NCBI RefSeq assembly: GCF_009727055.1
Contig: NC_052349.1
Coordinates: 39,199,865-39,263,864 of the forward strand
Reading direction: 5' to 3'
DNA: 64,000 nt
From: Benincasa hispida
Lineage: Eukaryota; Streptophyta; Magnoliopsida; Cucurbitales; Cucurbitaceae
Shown here: in pieces, positions 55,641 to 64,000 of the stretch
How the letters are laid out: each line of letters opens with the position of its first letter
Numbering within the stretch: position 1 is the stretch's first letter
Made by a program: the position numbers and the translations under genes
The notes under the pieces: generated by a model
The model's input: only the letters and a program-made list of their open reading frames with translations
Database searches by the model: none
Told to the model about the DNA's origin: nothing

Positions 55641-57194
55641 AAAAACCTACCAACATTTGCCTAGTGTGAACATTCCCTCAACTATCTCCTTCTCTTCCGG
55701 GTCAAGTTTGGGTTCCTCTTACATTTTTTTTATCTAGCACAATGACTTCAGATGAGTTACTCCTTGTCTCTGCCTGAGCACAACTACTCTCGACGTGAAA
55801 ATTGAAATGCCTCATCAATTTCCTGTTCGGAGTTGTGCTTTATTCTTTTTAGTATGTAGGCCTCCCTACACGCCACATATGTCCCTGCGTCGTCATTAGT
55901 TGATGGGTCAACATTTAGACTGATGCAATTACTAAGGTAAGCTCTAGAGCTTCAAGCTGCTGGCTGTGAGTCTCTCTTTCCAAGGTCTCGGCTTGCCTTG
56001 ATCGAAGAGCAATGCCTTCTTCTCTTAAGACATTGACGAGCCTTCCTTTTGGTTGATGGAACTCCTTCTCCATTAGGAAATAAAGAATAGTATTTTTTTT
56101 ATGATAATTAAGTTATGTTCGTATTGACAAATCTATTAGGTTTGACGTTTAGATCTTTTAATTACTCATGAAGGTCAGAATTTTATTATTTATTTAGTGT
56201 TATTCACTCTCTTTTTCACGTTTTCGTATGTTTACTTGATTAATTATGGAGAAGTTCTAAACAAGAAACCACAATCATGTCTACAAATTTTCCATTAATT
56301 GAAAAATTGTGGTCATTTTGACCATCACGTTTTCTAAAATGCGTTTGACCATCTAGCTATAATTTATAAGCTACAAAATTTCCATTGAATTATCACTAAA
56401 AAAAAGAAAAAAAAAACATCGAACGAGTCAAATTGAATTTCAGTAGGTATTAAGATTTCATCTAAATAGAGAATTTAAATAACTACTGTTCACACGAGGT
56501 TTCCGGAGAAACGTGTTTCGTGGAGTTGAACTTGAGTTGGTGTTGATGTTGAAGTTGATGCGATGTTCGATCTCAAATACTTGATCCTCTGATTCTCTGG
56601 GTGAATGTGCTTGACTGGAAGAATGAAAAAAAACTTCTTGAAGTAGAAGTCTTGGAAGAGGTTTTATGTCTTCAAGGGTCTTCTGTCTTCTAGAAGTGTA
56701 GCTTTAGGATCTTGGGAGTCTTTTGTTGATGAATTCTCTTTGGGCTCTCTGAATGTAGAAAATGTTTGACCCTTGCAAATGAGGGGAGTTCTATGATGGG
56801 CTTCATGGCTTGGGCCTGGCCTTGATTAGGCAATGAGCCTAATTTAATTGGACTTGGGCCTGGCCTTTGGGCCTAATTAACTGGACTTGGGTCTGGCCTT
56901 TGGACTTAATTAATTGGATTTGGGTCTGGCCTTTGGGCCTAATTAATTAGGCTTAGGCATATTTTGGCGTTTTAGGCCCACCTTAAGGCCATATTTGGGC
57001 TAAACTGGGCCAACGCCCAAATTATAGCGTCAAATTGATCGAAATTAATTTTACTCAATCGACGTCTGCGGCAAAAACACAGAATTTACCCTTAAATTCA
57101 ATTCGAGACATGTATCAACTTTTAATTGGTCACAAATTTGATGATTTCGGAATTCCGTCATTAATTTAGCAAATGACGTGGCGGTCTGTGGTTG
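55641..57194. repeat. Copy B of unclassified repeat segment and ~36-bp tandem repeats
   Basis: Equivalent of 40,871-42,413. Includes the GGCCTGGCCTTTGG tandem array at 56,795-56,960. No gene. Confidence 0.6.
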
Positions 57195-58665
57195 GTAAGA
57201 CAGACGACGTTGGGAAGCCCATGCGTGCTAGGAACACGGGTGTTGGGCAGTGTATGCAAAGATGCATGGGCACGCAGTGGGAAGAATGGATAACGCACAG
57301 ACATGGCATAAGTAGTTTTGATAGAACGTTGAGTGATCAGTGTGAACTGCTGAAGCCTGATCTCTTCTCCAAACTTTGTGGGTCTTTTTAGAGTAGGAAA
57401 ATGACTAAGTGGTTAGTATGCTGAGAAGTTCAGAGTGAGGGAGCTTGAGTAAGGAACAAGTCAAGGGTTCTTAAGTTTAAGGAAACTTGACTTCATCACT
57501 TGGTATTTTTAGTGCATATAATTACTTAAGGAAAAAGAAAACAAATCGATTTTACTATTCTTATGTTGCCCACTTCCCTAAGTATCTCAATTACTCCTTA
57601 TGATCATCTCTACCTTAGGTATACCGCCTACCTTGCCTTTTTATTTCCTGGCATGTCACCCTACACACCTTGTCGTTGGCTCTTGCAAGGCCCACTAAGC
57701 CCAACCGCATGTCTCAATCTTGAGGGTCTAACAAAGCTCCCCCACTTGAGCTTGTAGATGTCCTCACTCAATACTCCCCTATATGGTCTTCAAATTGCCA
57801 TAATATTACATCTCTCTCCCAAGAAACCTTTTGGTCACCTTCGCCCTTCCATCTCACAAGAAAATGGGTCCATCAATTCTTCCTGCTCATGCCCATGGTA
57901 TGATGATTTAGAATTTCAGCTACCCCCCTGTCAAACTAATTCCGCATCATGGTAGGAGCTCATTTGGTCTATTTTCTCGTATTATCAAGCAAATCTTGTG
58001 AGAAAGGCTTCAGGAGACTTACATGGAACGTCGGATGGATCTTCGAATGTCTTTGATAGTACCAACCCTTAGAGTTTGAAGTGGGAGATTCAGTTTTGCT
58101 GAAGCTTACTCCTCATATGTGGAATAAACTAAGAGGCAAAAATGTACACAAAGGGTTGGTGCCAAGATACGATGGCCCCTTTAAAGTCATTAAACGTGTG
58201 GGCAAGGTTGTCTACTGTTAAAATTTTCTAGAACGTCTGAAGATCCACCTGATGTTCCATGTAAGTTTCGTGAAGCCTTTTTCACAAGATTTTCTTGATA
58301 GTACGAGAAAGTAGACCAAACAAGCTCCCGTCGTGATATGGAAATAGTTTGATAGGGAGGTAGATGAAATCGTAGATCATCATACTATGGGCATGAGCAA
58401 GAAGAATCGACAGACCAATTTTCTTATGAGATGGAAGAGCGAAGGTGACCAAAAGGTTTCTTGGGAGAAAAGATTAGGTTTTAACAGTTCACGTTAGTCG
58501 CTCAACGTTTTGTTGACACTGCCTGTGTGAACACCCACACGTCAGCCACTCTACTTGCTGAGTGCCCATGCATGCACGCGCGCTCGCTAGCATGCGCCTA
58601 CACCTTTTGCGTGCGGCTGCCTGGCACGCGTCAGGGCCTTCCCAACGCTGCTGTCTTATGCATAC
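57195..58665. mobile_element. Long inverted repeat with gypsy integrase scrap (copy B)
   Basis: Equivalent of 42,414-43,850: outer arms about 57,195-57,390 and 58,485-58,660, inner arms about 57,800-58,050 and 58,235-58,475, centre 58,071-58,220 with FEVGDSVLLKLTPHMWNKLR and the contiguous RYDGPFKVIKRVGKVVY text, here in one frame. Confidence 0.65.
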
Positions 58666-59342
58666 AACCATGCATGTGCATGCCTCTACGCCACCAACGC
58701 CTATCCCAGCATTGTAGGTCCTCCCATGCTCGTTAGTATGCTAATTCCCTATCTGTGGCCCGCCTGTCTTGGCTGTGTACCAAGGCATGTTGTTAGTCGT
58801 GTCACTCTGTGGTTTCCAAACTTGGCTTCCACTCCCACATGTGATTAAAGGTACACCCTTTCACACCTTTATTGCCTCGAACCTCACATGCTTTCATCTT
58901 TAAAAACAGTCTTATGACAAACCTCCCCCACTTGAAAAGCTCAATGCCATCATCGAGTTCGACCTCCATCCCGTCCGTTGGATGATCCACTCAAGTCACG
59001 TGTCCTTCTGACACTTGTTGTCACCTCGTACGCCAACCTCTAAATAGGTTAAATTTTTTTAAAACTTAAAGAAATATGTTTTATTTCAAATATTTTCTTT
59101 GTTTACAAGAATTTAGACTTAAAGGAATTTGCAACAATAGCAAAGCTACCAAAAAAAAAAAAAAAAAGAAAAATATTTCTCATCGAAAAGTCATTATGCA
59201 ACTTTCCTCATTTCATGCCCTCCCGTTCCCATAACATCTTCTCACCTAGGGTGGAATGAATTGTTCTATCCATAGAAAGTTCTTGGAGCTGCCTGTTCTG
59301 GACACTCTGCTGTAAAATGGAACATTTTACACACCCAACATT

Positions 59343-60116
59343 TAGGGGTGTACATGGGTTGGGTTGGACTGGGTTGGGGGATTTTTCGGACCAACTCATG
59401 TTGGCTTCCCAAATGACCCAATCAAGTTTTCCAACCCAACCCTAAAAATTCGGATTGGGTTTTTTTTCGAGTTGAGAGATCCAATTTTTTTTATAAAAAA
59501 AAATAGAGAAATAAAGATAGTGAGATAAATGCAATGAAATCAACTTTGCAACAAAGAGAGAGACAACTTCTAAAATTTGATGTTTGTTACTAAAAATGAA
59601 TATTGATGTCAATATAAAGAGTCGAAGTTGATGATGGTAAGTCTGTGAATGCACAACTAAGGGAGAGGCAACTACAACGACGGTGTATTTTCTTTGAAGT
59701 CATGGATGGTGACTGTGCAATGATGATAACAAAATCAACTGTAATTGCAATGAAGGAGACGATGTACCGTGCAACAATGATGACATTGAGAGAGACGATG
59801 TTCGAACGGTGAGAAGAGGAAGAAATTAGGCGAGGGTTGAGAGAAAATGAGAGGAATCGATAGAGAGGCTGAAAGGGTTAGAGAGTTGCAGATGATTCAT
59901 GCAAAAGAAAGAGAAAAGGTCGGCGACTACATGTTTTGAAAATAAAAACCAAGTTATATATAAAAATAATAATAATAATACTAATAATAACAACAATAAT
60001 TATAATGATAATAATTATTATTATTATTATGATGATGATGATAATAATAATAATTATTATTATTAATATTATTTTCATCATCATCATGATCATCATTATT
60101 ATCATCATTATTGTTA

Positions 60117-60172
<56 letters not shown>
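59343..60172. mobile_element. hAT-like element, right end deleted (copy B)
   Basis: Left end TAGGGGTGTACA as in copy A, but the sequence leaves the element inside the ATT microsatellite at about 60,172 and resumes at the equivalent of 46,430. The microsatellite itself is 59,962-60,172. Confidence 0.5.
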
Positions 60173-63083
60173 TTGGCCTTAGTGTGAACATTCCCTCAAC
60201 CATCTTATTCTCGTTAGGTTCAAGTTTGGGTTCCTCTTCCATTTCCTCATCTTCTAAGTCACCTAACACAATGACTTCAGATGAGTTACTCCTTGTCTCC
60301 ACCTGAGCACAACTACTCACGACGTGAAAAATTGAAATGCCTCGTCAATTTCCTGTTCGGAGTTGTGCTTGACTCTCTTTAGCATGTAAGGCCTCCCTAC
60401 ACACCCACATATGTCCCTGCACCGTCATTATCAACATTTGGATAGATGCAGTTACTCTCTCTGAGGTAAGCTCTAAAGCTTCAAGCTACTACCTATGGGT
60501 TTCTCTTTCCAAGGCCTCGGCTTTCCTTGATCGAAGAACAACGCCTTCTTCTCTCAAGACATTGATGAGCCTTTCCTTTGGTTGGTGGAACTCTTTCTCT
60601 ATCAGAAAATAAAGAATAATATTTTTTATGACAATTAAGTTATGTTCGTATTGACAAATCTATTAGGTTGGACTAAGACCTTGTAATTATTTATGAAGAT
60701 CAGGATTTTATTATTATTTATTTATTTTTAGTGATTCACTCTCATTTTCACGTTTTTGTATGGTTACTTGATTAATTATGGAAAAGTTCTAACAAGAAAC
60801 CACAATCATAGACTACAATTTTTCCATTAATTGAATAATTGTGGTCATTTTGACCATCACGTTTTTAAAATGCGTTTGACCATCCAACTATAATTTATAA
60901 GGTACAAAAATTCCATTGAATTATCACTCTAAAAAAAAGAAAAAAGAAAAAAACATTGAATGGAGTCAAATTGAATTTTAGTAACTTTTAAGATTTCATC
61001 TAAATAAAATGTCACGTCTTAATCAAACTATCATATATATAATTTAAATTTCAACATTTCACTCCAAGCATATTTATTATCTTGGTCATTGAACAATAAA
61101 ACTTGAAAATTTAAATATAATATTTATATAACAACCATCACTCATAATTATAATAAATTAAAAAAAGAGACAAATTAGGTAGAGATGGAGAATTTTTTCC
61201 TCCATTCCTCAAAATTCAATTATTGACCCAAAATATTGATAATTCAAGTTGTATATATTAATGCTTAATAATATTTAAATAAGCGAGAATTTAGCAGATT
61301 TCATGACTCTAATTCAATTATTGACACAAAATATTGGTAACTCAAAGTGTATAATTAATGCTTAATAATCTTTAAAAAAGCGAGAATTTAGCAGATTTCA
61401 TGACTTAAACAGCTGTGATGGATTACAAGTAGAGCAAGAGCTTGAGACTTCCAACTTAGGAAGAAAAAAATATTTAATGTCAACAAGTAGGATTTTTTAA
61501 GCACATGTCCAAGTTGTTCATATTAGGTGAAAAAAAAAACCTTTCAAACTTTGTTTCTTGATTGTCATTGTATGTTATATATAAAGAAAAAAAATAATAA
61601 AAGACATTTAGCTTATAAATATTATTTTCACTTATTGATTTTTTTAATCTATTGTTTAATAGAATTTGGTCAAAATGTCAAGGTCTTAATTTCAAATATT
61701 GATGAAAATATCAATAAAATGTTGATATTGATAGAATACCATTTAAACTGACTATACACTTCAAATACATACTTCAAAATTGGGATTTATGATTTCAACC
61801 ATAGGTTTCAAATTCCAAAGTCTCTGTATTTATTGTTACTAAAAAACAAATTTAAAGTTAAAGTATGTAATTAACCCAAAAAAAATTGAGAATATATTAG
61901 GCCATTCAAAGAATAATTCAATGGGCAATGGAATTACTAGAATCTCAACCTATCCATTTATTCACTATTCACTTTTAAATTTGGAGAATTATTGAAGATA
62001 TGTTTTATATAACATAGTATTATAATTGTGAGGCAGCAATGGACTAGAATTATCAATATATATTAGCTATATATTTTTAAATTTTATTTGAACCTTTTCT
62101 TAAATTAAAAGAATAGATAAGTTCTACAAAATTAATTGAAGAAACCAAGTTTAAAATTTCCTTGAAAGGAAGCCAAGTTTAGATTGAAAGCATATTGCCT
62201 TAATTGGACTTGAACATGGAGCTTGGAAAAAGTCAATAAATAGGGGAATTAAGGCTTTATTTGAACAACCTAACTTCAATTTTACTCCAATTGAATGTTG
62301 GAGATTGCTTAGAGCCTCTTTTCTTGCCATGTTTGATTGACCTAACTCTTGTCTTTTTTAATTGTGAAATCTATTTAATTAAAATTAAGGACTCCATAAA
62401 AACTAGGGGTTATAGCTGTGAAAGATGTTATTGACTTTTTTTAGTACAATCGAAATAGGGATTTCAAACCACGTACGTTGTGCTTAGCAACATATTCAAT
62501 TTGACAAGATGTTATTGACTTATTGTATAAGTATTCACCTACCTAAATTTCTTTTAAAAAAAATAAAATAAAGAGTCCTCGTCATTTTGAAAACAATGTT
62601 TTTTTAAAGATTAAGAGTAATTACGAACAAAATTAATTACATTTTGTGTGGGTGAAATTGATGATAAAGTAATTTATTTAAATCACTTTTTAAAACACAT
62701 TAAGTATTTCTGTAATTTGTTTCATACTAGAGGTGGTCGTGGGTTGGGTTGGGTTGGGTTTAGAGATATTTTAGGTCCAACCCTATGGTTCGGTTGTGTA
62801 TTTTTTCTAACCTAAACTAACCCTTGTTAAATTATGAACCCAAACCAAACCAACCCATAAAAAATGGGTTGGGTTGGTTCGGTTCCATCGGTTCCCTTAA
62901 AAAAAAGCTTGGAATCACCAATAAAAAACACATAAGATTCCACAATCCACAAGAGCGATATCCAAAATCTATATTAAACAAAACAAGTTTCTAAAATTCA
63001 CAAGAAAGACTACAAAATTCAAAATATAGGCAACAATGTTTTAAAATGTGTACAAAATCCATAAGTAAGACTATAATGTCTAC
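60173..63083. repeat. Copy B AT-rich segment
   Basis: Equivalent of 46,430-49,348. Contains the two tandem 98-bp units (61213-61405) and the first GGGTTGGGTT-rich unit (from about 62,735). No gene. Confidence 0.6.
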
Positions 63084-63689
63084 TAGGGTGTTCATAGGTT
63101 GGTTGAAAGACTTTTTAGACCCAACCCAATTGTTCAAGTTGTAAATTTTTTCAACCCAAATAACCTTTATTAAAAAAATGAACCCAACTCAACCCAACCA
63201 TGAAAATTTGGGTTGGGTTGGTTTGGGTTAATCGGGTCATTTATTTAAAAATGTATTCTAAAAAGAAGTAAAATGTAAAATATGTAAAAGTCTAATTTAA
63301 TTATTTCATATATTGAATTAAGATTAGCAACTTAATTTCAATTATATAGTGAAAATTTTCTTTCTAAAGTGTAAAAAAACTATTTCTAAGAGTTGTTGAA
63401 GAATAAATTATTCAAAAAATATTGGAATTAAATAAAATTAAAATCAATATATGAATAAATAATTGTGATATAAGTAAGAAAAAAATATATTTTGAAGTTA
63501 ATAATAAATTTGGGTTGGTTCGGGTTGGTTTGAGTTATATTAGGTAAATCCATGAAACAACCCCACCCATAAAATTTTCATTTATTTGAACCAAATTTAA
63601 CCCAAATGATGTGATAATCTAACCCAAACCGAACAAGTTGGGTTGGGTTAATCGGTTTTTCGGATCATCGAATTTTTTGAACACCCCTA
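63084..63689. mobile_element. hAT-like element (copy B)
   Basis: TAGGGTGTTCA to TGAACACCCCTA with GGGTTGGGTT subterminal blocks, equivalent to 49349-49956 of copy A. Non-coding. The remaining 311 bases to the window end are AT-rich and featureless. Confidence 0.55.
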
Positions 63690-64000
63690 CTAGCATTTAA
63701 AAGTAGACTCCGTGTAATCAAATGTCACCCGCCTCTTAACAAATTTTAAGAATTCCATTTTATCGTGAAGAATATATGTATAGAAAAAATCAATTTAAAC
63801 TCTAAACTTATTAAGTTGTACCAATTTTCACCCTTAAACTTTGTATTTCATCTAATTGAACTCTAAACTTAAACAAGAATTTAATCTTTACCCTCTATTC
63901 AATTTTTGCTAATTCACTCACTAATTTCAACAAACATGTAACAATCTCGTTTTTTCAAATTTAGTAAATCAATTTTGCACAAATTAAGTTTGACCAATAT

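Larger units (their letters stand above)
54569..64000 (+). repeat. Large direct repeat, copy B (~9.4 kb, continues past window)
   Basis: Same order and orientation as copy A, starting GAGGGAGCTTGAGTGGGG and still matching at the last base of the window (equivalent to about 50,267). It lacks about 1.07 kb relative to A at 60,172. Frames over the LINE and gypsy remnants are somewhat better kept here than in A. Confidence 0.9.

Noticed and set aside
1..64000. The whole window as part of a mitochondrial chromosome with nuclear passengers
   Set aside because: The outer parts are AT-rich with nested nuclear repeats, a spliceosomal-intron gene and duplicated repeat blocks, and the mitochondrial signal is confined to 5,010-39,689. 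A mitochondrial origin of everything is possible in very large cucurbit-type genomes but is the less simple reading.

Overview
The window reads as a plant nuclear chromosome, most likely a eudicot. A cucurbit would fit, but that is only an impression. The evidence is: Ty1/copia, Ty3/gypsy, LINE, CACTA and hAT-like debris in AT-rich DNA; a split nuclear gene with normal GT-AG introns; and a long, less AT-rich block carrying angiosperm mitochondrial genes in unedited genomic form (nad3-rps12, rpl2 with a group II intron, trnC-GCA) together with plastid-derived pieces (trnH-GUG, ndhB).

Layout. 1-5,010: AT-rich flank, one end of a CACTA transposon, then a decayed minus-strand Ty1/copia element cut off inside gag. 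About 5,010-39,689: a ~34.7 kb block of plant mitochondrial DNA, interpreted as a nuclear insertion (NUMT) or, less attractively, an organelle contig wrongly scaffolded here. It holds a broken rpl2, a broken L-type lectin receptor kinase fragment, nad3 (one-base deletion) followed by an intact rps12, trnH, trnC, a plastid ndhB fragment, several retrotransposon relics, unrecognised ORFs and several families of short dispersed repeats. 39,690-39,789: a gap of exactly 100 N. 39,807-50,267 and 54,569-64,000: two near-identical ~10 kb copies (A and B) of a nested repeat landscape (LINE 3' ends, a gypsy integrase scrap inside an inverted repeat, hAT-like elements, ATT microsatellites). Between them, 50,777-52,771 carries the last seven exons of a plastidic glucose transporter (pGlcT/GLT1 type) with an unbroken 284-residue reading frame but no 5' half.

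There is no operon-like cooperation here apart from the conserved nad3-rps12 pair. The only protein genes that look structurally intact are rps12 and the 3' portion of the glucose transporter; neither can be assumed to be expressed from this locus. I found no convincing new biological system. The strongest observations are the large organelle insertion with nuclear and plastid passengers inside it, the duplicated ~10 kb block flanking a truncated transporter gene, and clear assembly scars: a 19-bp Tn5 mosaic-end adapter flanked by a 30-bp duplication, and a single N between identical 58-bp copies. Those scars mean that some of the apparent frameshifts may be sequence errors.
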